From Argyresthia goedartella (lineage: Eukaryota; Arthropoda; Insecta; Lepidoptera; Argyresthiidae): a stretch of 64,000 bases of DNA. The position numbers and the translations under genes are program-made. Position 1 is the stretch's first letter. Each line of letters begins with the position of its first letter. Where the stretch lies: the NCBI GenBank assembly GCA_949825045.1, contig OX463814.1, forward strand, positions 37,590,383 through 37,654,382, given 5' to 3'. A model generated the notes under the pieces. It had not been told where the DNA came from. It made no database searches and saw nothing but the letters and a program-made list of their open reading frames with translations. Positions 27,805 through 37,855 of this stretch are shown piece by piece.

Positions 27805-28790
27805 TTTTGGGGATACAGCAACAGCCTATACTAGTTGTCACTTTAAATGGCACCACAATCATATACAGCGATAAAGCCAAAAATCTGGGTCTCATCTTCG
27901 ACAACCAGCTGTCCTGGTCATTTCATGTCAACAAGATCAGTCGACTAGTATATGCTACTTTTCACTCTCTCAGATACTTCAGTACTTTTTTTTGCCTCGA
28001 CAGACCAAAATCACTCTCGCACAGTCTCTTCTTCTACCCCTCATCGATTATACTGATTTCTGCTGGGTCAGTGCTAACGAAGAATTACTGAACAAAATCC
28101 AACGACTTCAAAAACTCGGGATTCGGCTTAATTTCTGGCTGTGCAAATACGACCATTTATCACAGCATCGGAAAGAGTTGAAGTTGCTGCCAGTCTGTCT
28201 TCGTCGGGATTCCCACATCCTCAACATCCTCTACAACATTTTACGGAATCCACGCTATCCAACCTTCCTACGAGACCGTTTTTAAATTCTTTCTTTCAGC
28301 AGGCCTCGGAGGACTAACATAGTTTGCATCGCCGGCAACACCGCGTCCTATGAGCACGGGCTTAGACTACGGGCCATTCAATTGTGGAATGCACTCCCCT
28401 GCACCATCAGGGATAGTCCTACTCTCAATATCTTTAAAACTCGTGTGAAGAAGCATTTCCTATCTCTTTAGAAATATATGTATGTATGTATTTAATATGC
28501 ATATGGAAGTATTTATGTATATAATAGTATGTGTAAATAATTTTTATTTATATTTAGGATGTATATTTTATGTTAGTAGTGTAGGCATTCGTATAGAGTT
28601 AATTGAGTTGTAATATTGATTTATGAACATAACAGGATAATTAAAATTAGGGTTTTTAGTAAACATAGGTCTACCCGTGCTCAGCGTTGAACCTTTCTCA
28701 TCCTGACTTGAGATAAGCTCGCCTTTATGTACCATTTTAATGTATATCTTGTTATTTAATTATTTGTGTGCAACAAAGAAATTAAGATGG
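27805..28790 (+). pseudogene. LINE A-type fragment: RT C-terminus and 3' UTR
   Basis: Two overlapping frames (27807-28091 and 27992-28285) carry YSDKAKNLGLIFDNQLSWS, then TKITLAQSLLLPLIDYTDFC, RLQKLGIRLNFWL and LRRDSHILNILYNILRNPRY. They diverge from LINE A copy 2 throughout but are colinear with it. They are followed by TFKTR-like coding and a UTR with GAGATAAGCTCGCCTTTATG (28711). The frameshift near 27990 is a small insertion. Confidence 0.88.
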
Positions 28791-29159
28791 ACAATAACCG
28801 AGAATAATCGACACCTTTGGACCGGCTATTGATTGGAGTGGTTTATTAATTTTATTGATTGATGTGATTTCTATTATTTATTTAGTTTTGACGAATCCAG
28901 AATAACATTAAAATCTTATATGCAGTTTGATAGGTGACCAATCATATTTAATCGATGTACTATATGAAAATAATGGCATATTATGATCCCCAGCTACATT
29001 AACCTACCTCTCAGCAATCTCCTTCTCCTATCAAACCATGTTTGCTGGAAAAATACATTACTATGAAGTACAGTTAAGAAATTACAAATTTTCAAATCTT
29101 TTTCATCGTTTTGATCTATTTGATACCTAAATTTTTCATTAGAATTTTCTTATTTACAG
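28791..29159. other. CD36 intron 2, 3' end; nothing recognised
   Basis: AT-rich; ends with the acceptor TTTCTTATTTACAG. Confidence 0.5.
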
Positions 29160-29285
29160 ACAACCGGAGCAGTTATGCAAGGAGCTCAAAGACTACAGTT
29201 CAACATTGAACTGCGTAACGTGAAAGGAGTACCTCAGCTAGAGTATGTGCCTACTGGCTTGTTTCCTCTGCTGTGGATTTCAGAG
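29160..29285 (+). CDS. CD36-family scavenger receptor, penultimate exon
   Basis: Forty-two codons in phase 0 at both ends: [20 protein letters not shown] then [20 protein letters not shown] and SE. This is the membrane-proximal strand region of the CD36 ectodomain (P.TG....A..R.Q.N, and P..W), which precedes the C-terminal helix. Acceptor TTTACAG, donor GTATAG. Confidence 0.95.
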
Positions 29286-30127
29286 GTATAGTTTTATAAG
29301 ATAAGCAGTAACTAGCCTACTTACAAAAAATACAACCTGAGAATCCGCCGACAGACGCCGTTTTTTTCTACTTAAACCAGGTTTCTGTTTAACTTTATTA
29401 TAACAACCTCATTCTGAAATATCTATTTACAATCTTACCGGTAAACCAATTGTATTAGAACACGTCTATTATCCACTTCTCATACGATATAGTTCAATTG
29501 CTACCAAATATTCTTTTCCCCTGTCTTTTCTGTTTCCATTGTGAAACTTTTTCAGAATAATGTTCCAAGCGCCCACCCAGCCTTTAAAGTGGTATGCTCA
29601 CGAACAGAGTCTTAAAAGAAATTAATTTCAACAATCATTCTCACTCTTACCAAGTTTGCTTCAGGTATATATTTATCTACTCGATATAAAGGAGAAAATG
29701 AAGCTCAGTAATAAAATATGTTGCCTATTTTGTATTTCAATAGAAATTACGAATTGATTCGACGAATTAATTTGTAATACAGTTCAACTTTTTGTAGGAC
29801 CTCTGTCAGGGTATTCAGTCGAAGGAAATTAAAAATATTTTACTGCTTATTCATGAACTTTTGCAAGGTATAACATTAAATGTATATCTGAGTGTCTTTG
29901 CCTCTGAAAAGTATGTGTTTTTAATATATATTTTTGTATAATATAGATAACGTCTAACTTTATGTATCTGTATCTTGCGGAATGTTTATTTTTGTTATTT
30001 ACCATATGGTAAATAACATACATTTTCATATACATATACATATAAAATATACATATATTTTTCAACGCACGTCTATAAAATAATATTTTCGTATTCTCGA
30101 GGGCGCCAGCTCAAAACAAGAGCTGAC
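29286..30127. other. CD36 intron 3, 5' part; nothing recognised
   Basis: AT-rich, no credible ORF. A long ACATATAC-type patch lies at 30018-30060. The last 30 bp lead into the duplicated unit. Confidence 0.45.
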
Positions 30128-30593
30128 ATTAACACCCATCTTAGTTCAGCAATGCTGAGCCAGTTCTTTTTAAAAATATCCCTGTGTTACTGTGTTCTTG
30201 TCAATAAAGTCTATTCTATTCTATTCTGTCTATTATTAGTTGTATGTAAATAACTAAAAAGTAAATAACTAATCCAGAAATAACGTACTTGTCAAGACAA
30301 ATCCAACGAGTTCAAACTCGATGGTGTTATATTGTCTTATTACAGAGTTCCAATTACCACATTAACACCCATCTTAGTTCAGCAATGCTGAGCCAGTTCT
30401 TTTTAAAAATATCCCTGTGTTACTGTGTTCTTGTCAATAAAGTCTATTCTATTCTATTCTGTCTATTATTAGTTGTATGTAAATAACTAAAAAGTAAATA
30501 ACTAATCCAGAAATAACGTACTTGTCAAGACAAATCCAACGAGTTCAAACTCGATGGTGTTATATTGTCTTATTACAGAGTTCCAATTACCAC
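30128..30593. repeat. Perfect 233-bp tandem duplication
   Basis: 30128-30360 and 30361-30593 appear identical. Each starts ATTAACACCCATCTTAGTTC, includes GTCAATAAAGTCTATTCTAT (a poly(A)-signal-like end with TATTC repeats, reminiscent of a LINE tail) and ends TTCCAATTACCAC. Confidence 0.93.
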
Positions 30594-31149
30594 ATTCGGG
30601 CTCTATCATCAGATCAGTTCCATGTCATAAAAATATTGCATTATCATCTGACTTACAAATTTTCAGCTCAATCATTAACCGGGAAGTGGGCCAAATTTAA
30701 TTCGCAAGATTTCATTTCAGACGGACACAACCCGAGATAGGTGAAACTAAATAAAAAGCTTATAATGATCTTCCGAAGAACTAAATAGCTATATAAAATG
30801 AAATTCGCGTTTCTGCCATAGCCTGTAGCTCAATTCTGTATCTCTTGACATATCCAGATCCCTTTTAAATTGACGTTTGTTCAATAAAAATAGCTTTAAA
30901 TAACAGCTCTAGTGAAATAATCGCGTTCGGATTGTTCGAAGTTCAAATTAAAGTTGGCGAACATCCTTTGAAATATTAAGGACATCGATAAAAAAAGACG
31001 TCTGCCCCAGATGTGTATAAGCATCGCACCTAGCGATACACAATTCTGAATGGGTGAAAATCAATATTGCATGTTTTAATTATTAGGAACTTATCAGATT
31101 ATCAAAATTCGATTATTAAAAAAAAACGTGAAAGTTATATGTAAGAAGT
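30594..31149. other. CD36 intron 3, nothing recognised
   Basis: AT-rich, no ORF with recognisable features. Confidence 0.4.
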
Positions 31150-31569
31150 TGTTTATTAATTTATCTACACACGTATTATAAATTCTCTTTACTGCGTACA
31201 AAAACCGCACGTTACGATCAACATAATGTTAAACTACATGGTAAAAACTCATTTCTTATCTGAAAAATTGTAATAAAATGTGTAATTTTTCTACATATTA
31301 TGACATTCAAATTTCGAACGCCTACGCCCGCCTGCGTGCCGCCCCTAGTTTGTCTGTGAATTTGGTACTACAGAACAAGCTAAACAACTGCAGAGCTACA
31401 ATGCCGATCAAACATGCGGTTCCTGAACACATCAAAGAGAGCTTATGTGTAGATAAACTATTTTATGTAACTGTACATAATTAAGCATTAAAACTCTCGA
31501 GTGATATTATTATATTATTATATATTATTAATGCCCTCCATTATGTAGCAGTCACATAAACTACTACTG
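31150..31569 (+). repeat. Repeat family H, copy 1
   Basis: About 420 bp shared with 32512-32940 (inverted) and 52621-53119. Landmarks: TTATCTACACACGTATTATA, AAAACCGCACGTTACGATCA, GCCCGCCTGCGTGCCGCCCC, GAACACATCAAAGAGAGCTT, AAAACTCTCGAGTGATATTA and TAATGCCCTCCATTATGTAG. A short frame (31278-31484) is partly conserved among copies, but with stops and shifts. Confidence 0.88.
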
Positions 31570-31574
31570 CTTCC

Positions 31575-31735
31575 AATATGTCACCGTAAGATTGTCAAAC
31601 AGTTAGTTGATAAACTAATGTTTTTTTTTCTCGTTAGTTGGTTAACTATCGCTAGATAGTAGACTGTAGCGTACGACGCATTAGTTGATAAACTAACGAT
31701 TAAAACCGTTAAATAGTAAACTGGTTTAAACTTGA
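31575..31735. repeat. GTTAGTTGATAAACTAAC hairpin repeats
   Basis: ATATGTCACCGTAAGATTG (31578) is followed by AGTTAGTTGATAAACTAATG and, at 31680, TTAGTTGATAAACTAACG. Each forms a GTTAGTT/AACTAAC stem. The same start and hairpin occur at 42857-42913. Confidence 0.7.
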
Positions 31736-31744
31736 ATTGCAAAC

Positions 31745-31845
31745 GAAATACCAGGGCAAACACTGCGGTAGCTTAGGTGAAGACTAGAGGGGGCGAGCGC
31801 AGCGAAGCCCTCGAATAGTTTTCGTATTAGGTTGACATGTCTGAA
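31745..31845 (+). repeat. Repeat family G, copy 2
   Basis: ACCAGGGCAAACACTGCGG, GTAGCTTAGGTGAAG, GGGGGCGAGCGCAGCGAAGC and ATTAGGTTGACATG, in the order seen at 23036-23155. Confidence 0.7.
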
Positions 31846-32511
31846 CAAAATAAACGTAAATGCTAAACCCTGACGGTCTAGTTTACTATCTGTCTATAGT
31901 TGATCACCTAACGGTTTTAACTATCTTCGGTAACATAAGATAGTCAAATCGTGATTGCTTATTATATACACCTATACAACATGGCAAACAACGGGTTGCC
32001 GCTTTATGGTAGAAAAAAAATTGTGTTGGGTAGTCACAAATGGCTAATTCATTCGTTTGGATCAATCGTAAAAGACCCATTCATGTATTAATAATTACTT
32101 ATTGATTAATCGACGTACCTATCTACTTTTTCATTAAATCGATATGACTTCGAATTAACTGAATAAATTTTTACAACACTAGGAGTATATAGCTTGCGAT
32201 ATTAAAAGTAAAAAAGGGAGAATCCAACTGTCATGTCAGTCAATTGTTAGTTAGTAGTTAGTAACATAAAAATCAGAGTATATATAAATACAAGGTGATA
32301 TGATTATCCGGTTTTACAAGCATTTATGGCATCGTGATTGTATATTTATTACATGGAGATGTCGCTAGTTTCTGAATATTATTGAACGTTTAATCTTGTA
32401 CTATGATTCTCTACCATAGTCCGAGTCTGACTGACGTTAAAGTATTTGTTTACAAACGTATCGGGAAAAATCAAGCTAACAAATATTGATTATTTCGAAG
32501 AAGTTCTTTAA
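31846..32511. other. CD36 intron 3, between the inverted H copies
   Basis: AT-rich; GTTAG-type short motifs only. No gene. Confidence 0.4.
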
Positions 32512-32940
32512 TAGTAGTTTATGTGACTGATACACAATGGAGGGCATTAAAAGAAGGCGAGTTTCATAATAATATCACTCGAGAGTTATAATACCTAATT
32601 ATGTACAGTTACATACACTAGTTTATCTACACATATATCATAAGCTCTCTTTGATGTGTTCAGGAACCGCATGTTTGACCGGCATTGTGGCATTGAGTTG
32701 TTTAGCATGTTCTGTAGTACCAACTTCACAGACAAAGTAGGGGCGGCACGCAGGCGGGCGTCGGCGTTCAAAATTTGAATGTCATAATATGTAGAAAATT
32801 TACACATTATGGTCTAATGTTCGATATTCAGATAAGAAATGAGTTTTTACAAAGTAATTTAACATTATGCTGATCGTAACGTGCGGTTTTTGGACGCAGT
32901 AAAGAGGGTTTATGGTACGTGTGTAGATAAAATAAATAAA
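32512..32940 (-). repeat. Repeat family H, copy 2 (inverted)
   Basis: Reverse complement of 31150-31569 with scattered differences and indels. Together they form inverted arms of roughly 420 bp about 940 bp apart. Confidence 0.88.
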
Positions 32941-33182
32941 GACGCAATAATTAATGAATTAATCTTTAAAGGGTTAGTAAAAAGTAAAGATAGATCCGGA
33001 GTCAGTTGCGGCCATCTCCTTTGAAAGGGATTTGGATAAATATCAGTGATATAAAAAAGAGCTACTGTTCATTAATAGCTGAGAAGGAATTATTCAACAT
33101 TTATAAGAATCGTCCATGCCAAGTCTTTGAAACTTGGCATGGATTAAGGTATAAGTAGTCTTTAGGATTTAGAAAACCACCC

Positions 33183-34462
33183 CGCAAGCAACTTGTGCAG
33201 AACTCTGGTGGCCTGTTTGCTATACGTCCAATATGGCCGCTATCTGTGTTGGTATTTTTTATAGATGGGCAATAAAAGGACACAAAATCGTAATTGCACT
33301 TTCTATAGGTTCACGGATGCGAGTAATTCATTTCTTAGGAAGAGTTTGTGTTTCAAAATCAATTCCAAGGCCAAAATATTTTATATCACCTATTTTTCTT
33401 ACTACTTGACAGATTTCAATTTATTACATATCGAAGAAGGGCTGTTCTTTGATACATCGAGGTTGATTAATGTTTTTTATGATAGAGAGCATGACTGACA
33501 AGTCGTTATGTGGGATCTTGGTCAAAAGTTGGCTGAATCCGGCGCCAAAACTAGCGAAGTAACGTTTTCTTAGGTCTCAACAAATTTTTATTGCTGACAA
33601 ATCGATGAAGGACTTATATATATAGTAACTTATTAGAAATAATGCTTTATATCATAAAGATTATTTAACAACCACGATCTGTCGAAGAATAGCCGTTATT
33701 GGATTTGACAGAAATTTTAATCTGTCGTGTAGTAAAAACAATTTAGATCGCTTGCTTTTAGTGCTGGATTCGGCCATTTTTAAATAAATATGTCCGATAA
33801 TGATATATCAGAAATTACGCTTTGTGTGATAAAATTATTTTTTAAACCATGACATGTCAAACAGCCGATATTCGATGTGTCAGAAATTAAAATTTGTCGA
33901 GTAATGAGAAAACTTTAGTTTTCTAGATTTTGAAGCCAGATTTGGCCAGCTTCCACCCATGATTACAGATAATAACCATTAATAACATATTACTCATGAT
34001 GCTTTGTGTCATCAAGATCATAAATCAAGCACGATATGTCAAAGTACATCTGTTATTCGATATCTCAGAAATAAAAATTTGTCGAGTATTAAGAAAATTT
34101 GAGTTTTTTGAGACTTTGGAGCCGGATTCAGCCAGCTTCCAACCAAGATGCCAAATAATAACATATTAGAAATGATGCTCTGTGTCATAAATATTAATAA
34201 TTAACCACGATAAAGAACAGCCTTTATTCGATATATAAAATTTTTAAATCTGTCGATTAGTAAGAAAAAAATAGGTTATAAAAAATATTTTTACCTTGAA
34301 ATTTATTTTGATACCCAAATTAAGTCTTAGAAATTTATTTTTCGAATATTTAAAACTATTAAAGCTACTTTACTCAATATCGATTAAAATACCCACATAG
34401 ATGGAGGCCATATGAGATTTACAGCTAACAGGCCACCAGAGGTCGTGCACAAGTTGCTTGCG
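33183..34462. mobile_element. Inverted-repeat-bounded element with degenerate 178-bp repeats
   Basis: Left arm 33183-33258 (CGCAAGCAACTTGTGCAGAA, CTCTGGTGGCCTGTTTGC) is inverted at 34386-34462 (GCTAACAGGCCACCAGAGG, GTGCACAAGTTGCTTGCG) at roughly three quarters identity. The interior holds tandem degenerate units starting near 33671, 33846, 34027 and 34205 and one reversed motif near 33522. No transposase is seen. The frame at 33265-33498 has no recognisable domain. Confidence 0.7.
33671..34290. repeat. Degenerate tandem repeat, period 175-181 bp, four units
   Basis: Each unit begins CCACGATxTGTCxAA, then TATTCGATxTxTCAGAAAT, TTTGTCGAGTAxTxAGAAAA and a GCCGGATTCAGCCAGCTTCC-like block. The motif TTGGCTGAATCCGGCGCC at 33528 is the same block on the opposite strand. 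Confidence 0.8.
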
Positions 34463-34609
34463 ATACGAAATTTCAAAGATTTGGCTTTCAATGCACGGTT
34501 ATTATGAATTCCCCCTCAATTATTTATAATCAGTATATATATAACAAGTCAGTACTGTATCCCATAAAGGGCAAACCGGGTCGGATTTTGAGTAATGCTC
34601 TCTTTTCAG

Positions 34610-34846
34610 GGCGCCACGCTCCCCGAGTCACTAATCGACGAATTGCGGCGGGCACACAAACTGCTCTCCTACGTCGAGGCGACCCGCTGGATCCTCCTAG
34701 CCGCTTCCATCTTCGCTGTGGTCGCCTCCGCCGTCGCGCTGGCTAGGGCTGGACTGATGCCTTTGTACGGACGGAGGGGCAATTCCGTCAGCTTTATCAT
34801 GAGTCCGGGAAATATCAGCCCCAATGAGCCGAGTAAAGTGCAGTAG
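34610..34846 (+). CDS. CD36-family scavenger receptor, terminal exon
   Basis: Last 78 codons and a TAG stop. Reads GATLPESLIDELRRAHKLLS, then YVEATRWILLAASIFAVVAS and AVALARAGL, a single hydrophobic segment (about residues 26-48 of the exon) that is the C-terminal transmembrane helix of the family. A short cytoplasmic tail follows, rich in Pro, Ser and Asn (MSPGNISPNEPSKVQ). Acceptor TCTCTTTTCAG; phase 0, in register with the previous exon. The codons are GC-rich relative to the intron. The tail shows no obvious di-leucine or tyrosine sorting signal. Confidence 0.95.
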   Translation, partial: GATLPESLIDELRRAHKLLSYVEATRWILLAASIFAVVASAVALARAGLMPLYGRRGNSVSFIMSPGNISPNEPSKVQ

Positions 34847-34867
34847 TTGTTTTTGTGAAGGTTTTTG

Positions 34868-34873
34868 AATAAA
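34868..34873 (+). terminator. Poly(A) signal of the CD36-family gene
   Basis: AATAAA 22 bp after the stop codon, followed by a T/GT-rich stretch (GTTTTGTTGGTCTATTCAG) suitable as the downstream element. It implies a very short 3' UTR. Confidence 0.75.
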
Positions 34874-36199
34874 GTTTTGTTGGTCTATTCAGTTTTTGTT
34901 TTCGTGAGTGCTTAGGGTTATGAATTGTATTTCACAATCCTTAACTTTCACTTCATAAATCACACGTTACAAATAAGTTTTTAGATCAATGTACCCTCCT
35001 GCCAAACGTCGATATTGAAAAGAGTGTCTTCAGGTATTTCCTGTTATTTAAATATTTATCGAAGCGTCACCGAAACCCACTTTTAATATACAGAATACTC
35101 TCTAGAGAATTGCCGAGAAATCGATAGAACTGGAAATTGTTATTTGTAGCGATATATTAGGGGCAATCGCTACTCAATAAATAAAAAAATTCAAAATTCT
35201 CTATTTTCTGTTAATATTCCTGCATTGGACCACTGAAAAACTCCAAAAAATATTTTTAGATCTCTTTAAATATTTTAAATCTTACAAATACAATTACATA
35301 TTTTAATTACTTTATAAAATTATAAGGCGAGTTCTGTCTTGAGTTAGATTAACACTATTTGACATTTGTGATATGAATAATGTAATTTTCCTTTTTAGAT
35401 TAAGTGGTTTTCTCATGGTTTTTAAATCATTCAAAGCTATATGTTTCTTGATCATAAAGGTAATACAAGATAAGTCTACTTTTACAAATTCCAAATGTTG
35501 CCCATTTATTTAATTTGGATTTAGTGTTGTTGTAATTGACTTTCTTTCTTTAATAAACTATATTGGATTCGGTTTGAATAATGTTGAAGAAGTCTAAATA
35601 CATTTTGTTCTAGAGCTGATCCGGTACTGGAAAATTTGAATCTAATCGTGTCCTATTTCGGGTCTATGGGATGTAATCTCTCTATATAAAAGAGTAAGTC
35701 CTGACTGATCAAAAAAGCGGTGAAACGGCTGCAGCTAGAAAGATTCTATTGATAGGAATATCTTCTTAGTTATAAAACCGCTCACTAAGAAAGGATTTTT
35801 AGAAATTTGAACCCTAACGGTGTTACCACAAAAAATGTTAAACAGCGGTTAACCTCAAAACAAACGTCAAATCTCATACGTTTTCGTTTTTAAACAAGTT
35901 TCGAACACTCGTTTATTTTTTTGTGGTAAGGCCCTAAGGGTCTAAAAAATGTACTTAAAGTTTGTATGGAGAGTCACGGGGGAGTCATTTGATTATATGC
36001 TTTATTACTAGGCATGAGAGTCGAATTTCACTTTTAATGTCATATAGATCCCTAGAGCTCAGATTTATTTTTTATTTTTTCGCACTTCAAGTTTGGCAGC
36101 CAGTGATGTTTTAATTAGATACTCTTTGGTGCGTTGACAATTTGACGTGATGTTTTGCAGTCTGCATGACATGAGTGAACCTCACTCGTATCTTAATAT
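34874..36199. other. Intergenic, AT-rich, nothing recognised
   Basis: Region between the two converging host genes. Several short frames, none with a domain or conserved start. Confidence 0.45.
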
Positions 36200-36465
36200 A
36201 CAAGGTGACATTTAATTAACTGACCATATTTTGTGGAACGATATCACCGATCATTATGAACAACTTTCCCAAAGAAACACATGGTCGCAAATGAAAAATA
36301 TTTTTCGTCCCTCAGTACATTGACCCGATCAGCTGATTACAAGTTACTATGGGAGACCCAAAAATTTATTTCGTTTACGACCATATGTTTCTTGGGGAAA
36401 GTTGTTCATAATAATGGATACTATCATTCCCCAAAATATGGTCAGCTAATTAAATGTCACCTTGT
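36200..36465. mobile_element. MITE family 2, complete copy (266 bp)
   Basis: Terminal inverted repeats of about 36 bp: ACAAGGTGACATTTAATTAA then CTGACCATATTTTG at the left, and CAAAATATGGTCAG then CTAATTAAATGTCACCTTGT at the right. Subterminal GAACAACTTTCCCAAGAAAC-like sequences are also inverted. AT flanks both ends, so a 2-bp target is possible. No coding capacity. Confidence 0.9.
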
Positions 36466-36587
36466 ATGTCTGTGCCTCACTCGCTCGAGTCGAAAAGATG
36501 ACTGGCGGCGTCGCCACGCCACGCCGCCAGTCGCCACATCGAAAGCAGAAGCCGTAGCTAGACCATGCAAGACAAGATGCAATGAGA

Positions 36588-36785
36588 TGAGTACCTCCGT
36601 GGCGTTGCGGTCGAGGCTGTGCTTCCCAAGCGAGAGTTCCCGGGTTCGAATCCCGGCTGGGGAGGAAGAAAACAAAAACCAGGTCTTGGAAGTTTGCATG
36701 TTTGTGATGTTGCTGTATCTGGTTCCCAAGACACAGGGTATCCTAGTGTGGGGCCAGATGTAATGCCTATGCCTATAATGTAAAT
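36588..36785 (+). mobile_element. SINE family A, copy 2
   Basis: A box TCCGTGGCGTTGCGGTCGAG, B box GGGTTCGAATCCC (36642-36654), CAGGTCTTGGAAG, core CAAGACACAGGGTATCCTAG, and end GTGGGGCCAGATGTAATG. The best-preserved head of the three A copies. Confidence 0.9.
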
Positions 36786-37340
36786 ATTATTTATTTTTGA
36801 CGCAACATTTCTATTTGCGCTAACGCTTTGGCGTGGAGCGTCTTTCGCTACGCGCTTATTAAAGGTGAAATATTGTCTATGCCTAGCGTTTTATTAACTT
36901 ATGGTTAGCTTTTACTTCGTTAAGATTAGATAACTTAACTGTTTTTGAGCATTGGCGGTATTAATACTGGTAAATATAAACTGTTGAATTCACATAGAGG
37001 AATTACAAAAATTCGTAAACTTTCATGTTTCAGTGTTTTCCGTGTGTTTTTAAAGTTATTTAATGTTTATCGCAATAGCTTCAAGATGCGAAAGAGTCCT
37101 CGGGAATAATTTAACTCTTATTGGAGTTCTTATAGAGGTAGGTACAATGAACTGCCAAAATGAACTCGTCCGTGGTATCGTGTTCATCGCTCACCTGTCA
37201 CGCTGGAGATGCTGGTTTAAAGGCAACCGAGTGGAAAAAATCGAGAGGAAACCATAATACCATAGCTGCGGCGATGGGCTAGGCCCCCGTCATGCGAAAT
37301 GGAGTAGAGAATAACTGGCTCACCATTAGAGCAACTATGT
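36786..37340. other. Intergenic, nothing recognised
   Basis: No credible ORF. The last part (CTGCGGCGATGGGCTAG, 37266) recurs near 54461 as a short repeat. Confidence 0.45.
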
Positions 37341-37386
37341 CTCTGTCATCCCTTTTAAGGATTCTTCCTTAAAAGGGATGACAGAG
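37341..37386. repeat. Perfect 21-bp-arm hairpin
   Basis: CTCTGTCATCCCTTTTAAGG and its exact complement are separated by a 4-nt loop (TTCT). Confidence 0.9.
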
Positions 37387-37468
37387 GCGTGACGCTGTGT
37401 TGTTGTATCATGATAGGCACATAGTTATTTTTTATCATAATAGGCATATAGTTATTTAGCATTGAAAT

Positions 37469-37645
37469 CCCTAGCAAAGCTTTAATAAAAGGGGATTTGT
37501 TTGGTTTGTTTATGGAATGGTGACATCGGTGAATCGGCCCTAAATAAGCTCTAAATCTACCTAGCAAAGCTTCATTAAAGGGAGTTTTGTTGGGTTTGTT
37601 TACAGAATGATGACATCGGTGAATGGACCCCTAGCGTGCTCTAAA
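37469..37645. repeat. 90-bp approximate tandem duplication
   Basis: CCTAGCAAAGCTTTAATAAA (37469) and CCTAGCAAAGCTTCATTAAA (37559) open two similar units, both with GGTTTGTTTAT/AC and GACATCGGTGAATSG. Confidence 0.8.
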
Positions 37646-37855
37646 GTCCAAATAAATGCCATTTTGGCACCTTGGAGGAAATCCTGATCTTAAAAAAAGG
37701 AGTTGCACGGTCGTAACAATAAAGTGCACCTTATAAGTGAGCTCCATAGCTCGTAGGACTCTTTACAATACCCTTTTCTATTCTGTCGTGTCGAAAATGG
37801 CTACACCGTAGATAACCCTCAGCGTAACCCTTCCACTAAAAATATTCTCCCCCAG

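Noticed and set aside
31278..31484. Short protein repeated at 31278-31484, 32595-32807 and 52688-52966 as a gene
   Set aside because: The copies differ by stops and shifts, and the whole 420-bp repeat is shared, including noncoding parts.
36281..36763. 160-residue plus-strand frame
   Set aside because: It crosses a MITE end and a SINE; no protein character.
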